64,000 nt of DNA, from positions 1 through 64,000 of the forward strand of contig CAMFBM010000008.1 of NCBI GenBank assembly GCA_945948555.1, given 5' to 3'. Both the position numbers and the translations under genes were made by a program. Shown here piece after piece: positions 56,002 to 63,210 of the stretch. The notes under the pieces are model-generated. The model was not told where the DNA came from. It saw only the letters and a program-made list of their open reading frames with translations, and did not search any database. Every line of letters begins with the position of its first letter. Position 1 is the first letter of the stretch. This DNA comes from an uncultured Bacteroidales bacterium (lineage in GTDB: Bacteria; Bacteroidota; Bacteroidia; Bacteroidales; UBA932).

Positions 56002-56186
56002 ACTCAAGTTTCGCAAGTTGATAATTATTTGTTATCGTAAGTGTTGTGCGTCTTGCGAAACTTCTTCCTACCGCACAATTCTCATCTACGTTACCTATCT
56101 CCTAAATCCTCTTTCTCGGAAAGAGGACTTACTATCGATGCTAAAGCATCTCCAAACAAGGTGTTTCGCACTTGCGAAACTTAAGT
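56002..56186 (-). mobile_element. TIR repeat element, copy C (MITE-like, 185 bp) inside the his operon
   Basis: Terminal inverted repeats ACTCAAGTTTCGCAAG (56002-56017) and CTTGCGAAACTTAAGT (56171-56186) match at 15 of 16 positions. The direct repeat ACAATC lies at 55996-56001 and again at 56187-56192, a likely target-site duplication. An internal copy of the terminal repeat is at 56052-56063, and the hairpin TCCTCTTTC-TCG-GAAAGAGGA at 56107-56127. No ORF. It separates hisA from hisF and supplies the HisA stop codon. Confidence 0.88.
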
Positions 56187-56908
56187 ACAATCATATTCTC
56201 AAGTTGTTCCAGCGAAATACGGCCTTCATAGATAGCCTTACCGATGATGACAGCGCGAATCCCTGCCGCAGCAGCCCTTTGGACATCCCCGATGCAGGAC
56301 ACTCCTCCGCTGAGAATCACATCTACAGCACCCCATTTCTTCTGAAGTCCGGCATAGAAATCCACATCAGGTCCGGAGAGCATTCCATCGCGGCTGATGT
56401 CCGTGCAGATGAGCTGGGAAAGGCCCTCCGGTACATATTCCTCAAGCAAATCCTCTACCGTGACATCCGAATCCCTCAGCCATCCGTGCGTGGCAACCTT
56501 CCCGTCACGTACATCGGCACCGAGGATGATTCTGTCCGAGCCATATCTCTCAAGCCACCGGGAAAATTCCTCCCTTGCCTCAACGGCAACACTTCCGCAA
56601 ATAACCATCGACGCACCCGCATCCAAGACGCTCCTGAGGGCCGCCTCATTTTTGACGCCCCCTCCCCACTCTATCTGAATATCGGTCGAGGACGCAATCT
56701 TCTCCAGCACAGCAAGATTACGGGGCTGCTTTTCCCTTGCCCCGTCAAGATCAACCAGATGAAGCCTTGTGACTCCGCAGTCAGCATAGCGCCGGGCCAT
56801 CTCGATGGGGTCCTGTCCATAGTCCGTAACACGGTCATAATCCCCTTTTGTCAGCCGGACCAGACGCGAATCCATTATGTCTATTGCAGGAATAATAATT
56901 GTATTCAT
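56141..56908 (-). CDS. hisA: 1-(5-phosphoribosyl)-5-[(5-phosphoribosylamino)methylideneamino]imidazole-4-carboxamide isomerase
   Basis: ProFAR isomerase, step 4 of histidine synthesis. 255 residues, TIM barrel: IIPAIDIMDSRLVRLTKGDY, WGGGVKN near 80, VICGSVAV near 104, DVRDGKVATHGWL near 128 and VILSGGVSC near 198. The last dozen residues (LKFRKCETPCLEML) are not family sequence: they are encoded by repeat element C, whose hairpin provides the TAG stop. Without the insertion the frame would end at a TAA after VCLQKG, within hisF. Two bp after hisH. Confidence 0.94.
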   Translation of the reverse strand: MNTIIIPAIDIMDSRLVRLTKGDYDRVTDYGQDPIEMARRYADCGVTRLHLVDLDGAREKQPRNLAVLEKIASSTDIQIEWGGGVKNEAALRSVLDAGASMVICGSVAVEAREEFSRWLERYGSDRIILGADVRDGKVATHGWLRDSDVTVEDLLEEYVPEGLSQLICTDISRDGMLSGPDVDFYAGLQKKWGAVDVILSGGVSCIGDVQRAAAAGIRAVIIGKAIYEGRISLEQLENMIVLKFRKCETPCLEML

Positions 56909-56910
56909 AT

Positions 56911-57519
56911 TTACTTAATATTCAGAAAATTATATAAGATTCTGGAGCCTACTTCCCCACTCTTCTCAGGATGGAACTGCACTCCGTAGAAATTCTCCCG
57001 CGAAAGCGCTGCACTGAAAGAAATTCCGTTCTGTGCAACCGCAATGGTTTCAGGACAGAGCGATGCCGCGTAGGAATGAACGAAATATGCAAAACACCCA
57101 TCCTCAAGTCCGTCAAACAGAGGTGAAGTCAAATCAGTCAAGGTGTTCCATCCCATATGAGGGACTTTCACCCCGGCAGCCGCATCGGGATGAAGACGAC
57201 AAACCGGAGTGTTGAATATTCCCAGACAGTTGACATTCCCTTCCTCGCTGCTGCGGCAAAGGAGCTGCATACCGACACATATTCCCAGCACCGGAACGGT
57301 CAGACCGCGAACTACATCATCCAATCCTCTGGCTTTGAGTTCATTCATAGCACAGGACGCGTCACCTACTCCCGGCAGCAGAACCCTTTCTGCGGCTAAG
57401 ATTTCCCCTGCATCAGAAGAAAGCCTCCATCTGGCTCCCAGACGGTCGAGGGCATTGCAGACAGACCGCAGATTGCCTGTGGCATAATCAATTATGACGA
57501 CATCTTCCATTTGTGACAT
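56911..57519 (-). CDS. hisH: imidazole glycerol phosphate synthase glutaminase subunit
   Basis: Class I glutamine amidotransferase supplying ammonia to HisF. 202 residues: VIIDYATGNLRSV, nucleophile Cys in VLGICVGMQLL near 82, His in GVQFHPEKSG near 182 with Glu two residues later. Start at 57519 or 57510; nine bp after hisCB, in operon. Confidence 0.94.
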   Translation of the reverse strand: MSQMEDVVIIDYATGNLRSVCNALDRLGARWRLSSDAGEILAAERVLLPGVGDASCAMNELKARGLDDVVRGLTVPVLGICVGMQLLCRSSEEGNVNCLGIFNTPVCRLHPDAAAGVKVPHMGWNTLTDLTSPLFDGLEDGCFAYFVHSYAASLCPETIAVAQNGISFSAALSRENFYGVQFHPEKSGEVGSRILYNFLNIK

Positions 57520-57528
57520 CTCTATATA

Positions 57529-59238
57529 TTAAAACACACCCTTGCTGGAAGCGAGATCGTAACAGAACGATTCCCTCCTGACAGCCGATTTCAGGGCCCG
57601 GGCAAATGCCTTGAAGATTCCTTCGGCAATGTGATGATTGTTCTCCCCTTTTGCGCTGATGTGGAGCGAGGCCTTCATTGCACATCCGAGCGAACGGAAA
57701 AAATGTTTGAACATCTCCGTCGGGACATCCCCGACATACTCCCTCGTGAAATTCACGTCCCAGACAAATTCCACACGCCCTCCAAGGTCCAGAAGAACCA
57801 TTGCACGGCTCTCATCCATCGGAAGGGCAAAACCATACCTCTCAATTCCGCGTTTGTCCCCAAGGGCCTTGTTCAGCGCATCCCCCAGCACTATTGCCAC
57901 ATCCTCCATCGTGTGGTGCTCATCCACCTGAAGATCTCCCCGGGCTTTGACTCTCAAGTAGATGCCTGAGTGATGGGCAATCTGGTCAAGCATATGGTCA
58001 AGGAAATTCAGACCTGTTTCCATTCCACCGCTCCCCCTGCGGTCAAGGTCAACCTCAACTTCAATACTGGTTTCTGCGGTACGCCGGGAGATCAGGGCAC
58101 ATCGGAAAGCCGGCTGATAATTGTCCACAAATGATTCAGGATTAAGATATCGGCTAATCAGATTGAGCATCCTGTCATTTTCCCCGGGCGTACCGATCGT
58201 AATTCTCAGGCAGCCTGCACAACCGGTTGCGGACGAACGGTCACGCACAATCACCGACCTTGCGAGCAGAAAATCGTAAAGGCCGCGCGGGTCCTTCACT
58301 TTGACCAGCAGAAAGTTTGCATCGGAAGGCCAGACCTTTTCAATTCCCTTCATACTGCCGAGCGCGGCAGTCACCCTCTCCCTCTCACTTACAATCAGCC
58401 CAACCTCCCTCTGTACATCACGATCAAGAAGCCCGAGTGCCACGGACATCGCCGCAGAGGAAATATTGTAGGGATACTTGACCTTTGCAAACAATTCCAT
58501 CACCTGCGGATTTCCGAACGCCAGTCCGATTCGCAGGCCGGCCATCCCAAAGGCTTTCGAAAGTGTCTGAAGGACAATAAGATTGGGATATTCATCTATC
58601 AGGGAGACCAGGCTGCGGCGGGAGGAGAAATCAATGTAGGCCTCATCAACCACCAGAATGCCACGGAAGTTTTTCAGAAGAGTCCTTATGTCCTTTTCCT
58701 CAAAGCTGTTTCCGGTCGGGTTGTTCGGAGAACAGACAAACATCAGCTTCGTTCTGCTGTCACAGGCATCCAACAAGCCGTCCACCGGTAATGAGAAATC
58801 TTCCCCGAGAGGCACAAGGCGCACGGCGATGTCATTAATGTCGGCTGCCACCCTGTACATTCCGTACGAAGGGTCGATGGTCACGGCATTGTCCTGTCCC
58901 GGAGTGCAGAAGATTCTGTAGCACAGGTCAATCGCCTCGTCACTGCCGTTCCCTATGAAAATCCCTTCCACGGGCACTCCCCTGATGGCCGCCACACGGT
59001 CCTTCAATTCTTTCTGCCTGGGGTCGGGATAACGGTTGCTGCCATTCCCGAAAGGATTTTCATTTGCATCAAGGAACACCCCGGAGGACATCCCGCATTC
59101 ATCCCTTGCTGTCGAATATGGCTCAAGGTTCCTTATATTCCGGCGCACCAGCGCCATCACTTCTTCTGTCTGCATATATTCTTTTTTCTGATCAAACTCC
59201 ACTGTTACGTTACATTCCGGCCGGGTGGTCAGAATCAT
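57529..59238 (-). CDS. fused histidinol-phosphate aminotransferase / imidazoleglycerol-phosphate dehydratase
   Basis: 569 residues joining two enzymes. HisC part, about 22-370: LDANENPFGN, CSPNNPTGN, VVDEAYIDFS, and the PLP lysine in LSKAFGMAGLRIG near 237. IGPD (HisB C-terminal type) part, about 378-569: SRRTAETSIEVEVDLD, the Mn-binding DEHHTMEDV near 450 and ENNHHIAEG near 535. The enzymes catalyse consecutive steps (IGPD, then HisC). Bacteroidetes usually have HisC separate and HisB fused to a HAD phosphatase; that phosphatase part is absent. The ATG overlaps the hisD stop by 4 bp (ATGA), so translation is coupled. I saw no frameshift or stop between the parts. Confidence 0.92.
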   Translation of the reverse strand: MILTTRPECNVTVEFDQKKEYMQTEEVMALVRRNIRNLEPYSTARDECGMSSGVFLDANENPFGNGSNRYPDPRQKELKDRVAAIRGVPVEGIFIGNGSDEAIDLCYRIFCTPGQDNAVTIDPSYGMYRVAADINDIAVRLVPLGEDFSLPVDGLLDACDSRTKLMFVCSPNNPTGNSFEEKDIRTLLKNFRGILVVDEAYIDFSSRRSLVSLIDEYPNLIVLQTLSKAFGMAGLRIGLAFGNPQVMELFAKVKYPYNISSAAMSVALGLLDRDVQREVGLIVSERERVTAALGSMKGIEKVWPSDANFLLVKVKDPRGLYDFLLARSVIVRDRSSATGCAGCLRITIGTPGENDRMLNLISRYLNPESFVDNYQPAFRCALISRRTAETSIEVEVDLDRRGSGGMETGLNFLDHMLDQIAHHSGIYLRVKARGDLQVDEHHTMEDVAIVLGDALNKALGDKRGIERYGFALPMDESRAMVLLDLGGRVEFVWDVNFTREYVGDVPTEMFKHFFRSLGCAMKASLHISAKGENNHHIAEGIFKAFARALKSAVRRESFCYDLASSKGVF

Positions 59239-60527
59239 TCTGACCTGCCCATTCTCAGAAGGGCCGCACGGGCGTGCGCTTCAAGACCTTCGGCACGGGC
59301 CATTGTGACTATGGTATCTCCAAGGGAGGCTATTCCCTCGCGGGAGAGTTCCTGAATGGTCATCTTCCGCATAAAGCTGTCCACGTTCACCCCGCTCATC
59401 GACCGTGCCCATCCGGAAGTGGGAAGAGTGTGGTTGGTACCGCTGGCATAATCCCCCGCACTTTCCGGCGACCAGTTCCCGATGAACACACTCCCCGCGG
59501 CAGTCACCCTGAGGGCCTTTTCCCAAGGTTCGCGCGTTGAAATGATAAGATGTTCAGGAGCATATTCATTCACAAAATCAATCTGCTCCGCCTCATCTTT
59601 CAGAATGACCACACGGCTGTGTTTCAGGGCTTCCTCCGCAATCCGGCTCCGGTCAAGAGTTGCAATCTGGTCATTCACGCAGGCCTCTACCTTCAAAGCG
59701 AAAGAACTGTCCCCGCACACCAGCATAGCCTGGGAATCCTTCCCGTGTTCAGCCTGGGAAAGCAAGTCGGAGGCCACAAACTCAGGGACTGCCGAATCAT
59801 CACAAAGCACAAGAACCTCGGAAGGTCCTGCAGGCATATCTATTGCCACATCCCTCGAAACAAGTTCCTTTGCCATAGTCACATAGCGGTTCCCGGGACC
59901 GAAAATCCTGTCCACCTTCGGAACGGATTCCGTACCGTAGGCCATTGCAGCTATCGCCTGTGCTCCACCTATTTTGAAGACACGGTCAACTCCGTATTCC
60001 TTTGCCGCATACAGCACGGCCGGAGCCACCCTGCCATCCTTTCCGCAAGGCGTACAAAGAATCACTTCCCTGCATCCCGCAACGGCAGCCGGTATGGCCA
60101 GCATCAGGACAGTCGAAAACAAAGGTGCGGAGCCTCCCGGGATGTACAGCCCGACTCTCCCCAGGGGGACAGGCCTCTGGACACATCTCACTCCCTCACT
60201 GACAAAGAGATCCACCTCCCGGGGCATCTGTGCGGAATGAAATCGGAGGATATTCTCTCCGGCCCTTTTCACAGCCTGCCTTAGTTCCTGAGGGACAAGT
60301 GAATATGCCTCCTCTATTTCCTCCTGCGAGACCTCGCAGCCACCCTCAAGGGAGACCTTGTCAATCTCCTGTGACAACCGCCTCAGAGCAATATCTCCAT
60401 CCCTGCGGACGCGACTGACAATCGAAGCCACACTCTCTGCAATGCTCTGCTCATCTGTCCTTACCCTTTCCACAAGGGACTGCCACTTCTCGCGTGGCGG
60501 ATTCACGAACGTTTCCATATATTCCAA
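59235..60527 (-). CDS. hisD: histidinol dehydrogenase
   Basis: Oxidises L-histidinol to L-histidine in two NAD+ steps. 430 residues: YIPGGSAPLFSTVLMLAIPA near 130, FGPGNRYVTMAK near 215, IDMPAGPSEVLVL near 235, DLLSQAEHGKDSQA near 258 (zinc ligands), and the C-terminal TSGWARSMSGVNVDSF. ATG at 60527 or 60518. 29 bp after hisG. Confidence 0.95.
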   Translation of the reverse strand: MEYMETFVNPPREKWQSLVERVRTDEQSIAESVASIVSRVRRDGDIALRRLSQEIDKVSLEGGCEVSQEEIEEAYSLVPQELRQAVKRAGENILRFHSAQMPREVDLFVSEGVRCVQRPVPLGRVGLYIPGGSAPLFSTVLMLAIPAAVAGCREVILCTPCGKDGRVAPAVLYAAKEYGVDRVFKIGGAQAIAAMAYGTESVPKVDRIFGPGNRYVTMAKELVSRDVAIDMPAGPSEVLVLCDDSAVPEFVASDLLSQAEHGKDSQAMLVCGDSSFALKVEACVNDQIATLDRSRIAEEALKHSRVVILKDEAEQIDFVNEYAPEHLIISTREPWEKALRVTAAGSVFIGNWSPESAGDYASGTNHTLPTSGWARSMSGVNVDSFMRKMTIQELSREGIASLGDTIVTMARAEGLEAHARAALLRMGRSE

Positions 60528-60556
60528 AACAGATTAAGGATTCTTACCTCTTATTC

Positions 60557-61408
60557 CTACAGTACAACCTTGTCGAGATTCAGAACGAGTATTCCCTCCG
60601 CACCGATTCCCTTGAGGTCTTCGATTACATTCCAGAGATTCTTGTCATCCACTACAGTCTGGACAGAACACCAGTTACCGTCAGCAAGCGGAATGACAGT
60701 CGGACTCTTCATTGCCGGAAGCAGTCTCACTGCCTGTTCAAGCGCAGATGAAGGGACATTCATCAGAAGATATTTCTTTCCCTTGCCGTTCCTGACCGAT
60801 TCAAAACGGGACATCAGCTGATTTACCACAGCCCTCTTTGAAGTGTCCATTCCGGGATTTCCTATGAGCACCGCCTCCGAAAAGAGGACTTTCTCCACTT
60901 CCACCAGGCCGTTTGACACGAGGGTTCCCCCTGAAGAGACTATGTCGAAAATCGCATCGGCAAGTCCTGCCGCAGGAGATATTTCGACTGAGCCTGTGAT
61001 AGTATGTATTTCTGCCTCAATGCCTTTCTCTCCGAAGAATTTCTTCAGTACATTCGGGTAAGAGGTGGCTATCCTCTTGCCGTTGAAATACTCCAGGGAG
61101 ACGTATTGCTCATTCTTCGGAATTGCAAGCGACAGGCGACATCCACCGAAGCCGAGTTTCTGAAGCACGTCCACCCTGCATCCCCTTTCGGCCACTTCGT
61201 TGTAGCCGACGATTCCGATGTCCGCAGCACCCATTTCCACTGTTTGCGGGATGTCATCGTCGCGCAGGAACAATATTTCCGCAGGGAAATCTTCCGCACG
61301 CATAAGGAACTTTCTTTTGTCGTCCCTGATTGTCACTCCGCAGTCGGCGAGCAGTTCGATGCTCTGCTCGTTCAATCTTCCTTTTGTCTGAATCGCTATT
61401 CTCAACAT
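60557..61408 (-). CDS. hisG: ATP phosphoribosyltransferase, long form
   Basis: First and feedback-inhibited step of histidine synthesis. 283 residues, hexameric long form: LRIAIQTKGRL N-terminus, DIGIVGYNE near 65, ITGSVEISPAAGLADAIFDIVSSGGTL near 148-175 (PRPP loop) and a C-terminal ACT-like regulatory domain with the short VPSSAL / LMNV elements from about 210. It therefore does not need HisZ. First structural gene behind the leader peptide and attenuator. Confidence 0.95.
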   Translation of the reverse strand: MLRIAIQTKGRLNEQSIELLADCGVTIRDDKRKFLMRAEDFPAEILFLRDDDIPQTVEMGAADIGIVGYNEVAERGCRVDVLQKLGFGGCRLSLAIPKNEQYVSLEYFNGKRIATSYPNVLKKFFGEKGIEAEIHTITGSVEISPAAGLADAIFDIVSSGGTLVSNGLVEVEKVLFSEAVLIGNPGMDTSKRAVVNQLMSRFESVRNGKGKKYLLMNVPSSALEQAVRLLPAMKSPTVIPLADGNWCSVQTVVDDKNLWNVIEDLKGIGAEGILVLNLDKVVL

Positions 61409-61432
61409 ATCCTAAACCATTAAATGCCAAAC

Positions 61433-61460
61433 AAAAAACCCGCTCCTGAACGGGGCGGGT
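61433..61460 (-). terminator. his operon attenuator terminator
   Basis: On the minus strand ACCCGC...GCGGGT (6-bp stem extended by two further G-C pairs around GTTCA) is followed by TTTTTT. It lies 36 bp after the leader peptide stop and 25 bp before hisG. Confidence 0.88.
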
Positions 61461-61495
61461 CATATCCACTGTACATTTTCCGGGACACACCAAAA

Positions 61496-61552
61496 TCACC
61501 CTCGTTCACAACGACAGGAAAGATGATGATGGTGATGTCTTGCAATGTTCAT
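61496..61552 (-). CDS. hisL: his operon leader peptide (5 consecutive His codons)
   Basis: ATG at 61552 opens an 18-residue peptide MNIARHHHHHLSCRCERG with a TGA at 61498-61496. The five His codons (CAT CAC CAT CAT CAT) occupy 61537-61523. With the downstream terminator and the hisG gene, this is the classical arrangement for attenuation by ribosome stalling: when His-tRNA is scarce the ribosome pauses on these codons and the terminator is not formed. Too short for ordinary ORF calling. Confidence 0.88.
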   Translation of the reverse strand: MNIARHHHHHLSCRCERG

Positions 61553-61607
61553 TTCAAAATTACTTAATCTCCGGCAACCCTGACGGGCATCTGCACGGAA
61601 AACACGA

Positions 61608-61637
61608 CAAAGTTAGACAAAAGAATCAATTCCGCAA
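61608..61637 (-). promoter_or_regulatory. his operon promoter
   Basis: TTG (61637-61635), 19 bp, TAACTTTG (61615-61608). Leader of about 50 nt before the leader peptide. A second box TAATTTTG at 61562-61555 is too close to the peptide start to serve it. Confidence 0.65.
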
Positions 61638-61691
61638 TATCTTTCGACAGAATTTGCACAAACACACAAAATTTTCAAATGCGGCATCCGG

Positions 61692-63110
61692 TCAGAACGG
61701 ATTCTGCGGAGGGGCCCAGTCGTAGAATGTCTTGTAATTTCCCCTGCGCGGGGCTCCTGGAGCATCCGGGCGGAAATCGGTTCCGTAGGAGTAAGGCGAA
61801 GTCCTGTCCTCAACCCTTTCCTTCAAGGCACAGACGGCAGCTTTCAATTCATCCGATGCATCGTCATACATCACCGGCATCGTAAAGCGAGGGTCCTCAC
61901 GGTAATTGTAGATGCGTCCATCCCAGAAATACGCGTAGGTGTCGTTCATGGCATAACGGGAAGCCTTCGGAGACGGAGTCGTAGGCCAAAGCGGGTTGAA
62001 ATGCACAAGCACCAGGTCTTTTTTCTCCGATTCCCCTCCAAGCAGTTCAGGATAGAGGCTGACACCGTCCAGAGTCCAGTCATCCGGGACCCTGACACCC
62101 ATTATGTCTGCGAAGGTAGGCAGGAAGTCAGTCAGGTCAACCAGATGCTCCACCTGACGCGGACTGACCTTGTCACCCCAGCAGACAATCAGAGGGACGT
62201 GCGTGCCAAAGTAATTGGCCTCTCCCTTTCCTCCCCTCTGACGGGAACCGTCCCGCTGCTTTGAGACAATCCTTGTGGAAGTGCCGTTGTCAGAGCAGAA
62301 GATGAAAACGGTGTTGTCCCACAGTCCCCTTTCCTTCAGATGCCGGACCATATTGCCCACCTGTTTGTCCATATAAGCCACCATTCCCCTGAAATACGAA
62401 GTGTCCTGTGCGGCGGTGAAACGGCTGCCGTAATCCAGATCCCATTCCTCCCCGTCCGGAGTGGAGACATGCGGAGTGTGGACCAGAGGTTCCGTGTAAT
62501 ACAAAAGGAAAGGTTCACCCGAGGCTGCCTTCCTGTCAATGAAGTCAAAGGCATAATCCTCCATTGAATCCGGTCCGTACAGGGCAAAATCGTAGGTCTT
62601 CCCGTTCACATCCCAGATGCTGTTGGCGTAGCGGTCGGTCTGAGTCGCGCTGCGGGTCTCCCTGTAGAGTTCCACCTGGCTGCAATAGGACTCATCGAAC
62701 CCCATCCTCGAAATCATTGAACGGTCACGCCCCAACTGCCATTTCCCGACAATAGCAGTCTTGTAGCCAGCTGCCCGGGCCAGTTGCGGGAAGATGTGCT
62801 CATCGTCATTGATATAGCCGAAAGCGGAATAATTCCTGTCATTGTACTGCCCTGTCAGCAGTTGGACCCGGCTCGGACTGGAAAGCGGCTGTGCATTCAT
62901 ATTCATGTACTGAATCCCCACACGGGCTAGAGAGTCGATGTTCGGAGTCTGGTATTCCGCTCCCCCATAGCATCCGAAACACTCCGTCCCTATGTCGTCA
63001 GCGAAAAAGAAAACGATGTTCGGTCCGGTCTCCTGACGGCATCCCGCCAGGGAGGCGATTGCACCGGCCCCGGCAAGCAGGTGCATAGGTTTTAATGTTT
63101 TATGTGGCAT
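61692..63110 (-). CDS. sulfatase (S1 family, Ser-type), lipoprotein
   Basis: 472 residues: lipoprotein signal (LLAGAGAIASLAGC), metal site FFFADDIGTECFGCYGG near 35, maturation motif S-S-P-S-R near 75 (Ser to formylglycine), GKWQLG near 120, HTPHVS near 215 and metal site CSDNGTSTR near 275. Only distantly like the sulfatase at 47362-48822, so not a recent duplicate. The ATG at 63110 is preferred; the 88-residue upstream extension crosses the promoter and the divergent MATE gene. Confidence 0.88.
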   Translation of the reverse strand: MPHKTLKPMHLLAGAGAIASLAGCRQETGPNIVFFFADDIGTECFGCYGGAEYQTPNIDSLARVGIQYMNMNAQPLSSPSRVQLLTGQYNDRNYSAFGYINDDEHIFPQLARAAGYKTAIVGKWQLGRDRSMISRMGFDESYCSQVELYRETRSATQTDRYANSIWDVNGKTYDFALYGPDSMEDYAFDFIDRKAASGEPFLLYYTEPLVHTPHVSTPDGEEWDLDYGSRFTAAQDTSYFRGMVAYMDKQVGNMVRHLKERGLWDNTVFIFCSDNGTSTRIVSKQRDGSRQRGGKGEANYFGTHVPLIVCWGDKVSPRQVEHLVDLTDFLPTFADIMGVRVPDDWTLDGVSLYPELLGGESEKKDLVLVHFNPLWPTTPSPKASRYAMNDTYAYFWDGRIYNYREDPRFTMPVMYDDASDELKAAVCALKERVEDRTSPYSYGTDFRPDAPGAPRRGNYKTFYDWAPPQNPF

Positions 63111-63134
63111 ATTTACGAAATATTTACTATTGCG

Positions 63135-63202
63135 CAAACTTACAAAAAACTGTAGATTCCGAGCCATATCTTCAAGCCGTTTTTCAAAAAATCCTATCTT
63201 TG
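63135..63202. promoter_or_regulatory. divergent -7 boxes, sulfatase and MATE transporter
   Basis: Minus TAAGTTTG (63142-63135), 25 bp before the sulfatase ATG; plus TATCTTTG (63195-63202), 8 bp before the MATE ATG, so that transcript is nearly leaderless. Confidence 0.5.
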
Positions 63203-63210
63203 CAGCCGTT

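Noticed and set aside
55931..56989. 352-residue plus-strand ORF antisense to hisA
   Set aside because: HisA on the minus strand is unambiguous; this ORF has no family features and passes through repeat copy C.
57529..59238. Two separate genes hisC and hisB read as one through an error
   Set aside because: The frame is continuous through a plausible linker with no stop and no new start near the junction; kept as a true fusion, though resequencing would settle it.
61555..61562. TAATTTTG as the his promoter
   Set aside because: It would place the transcript start at or after the leader peptide ATG; the box at 61608-61615 with a TTG 19 bp upstream fits better.
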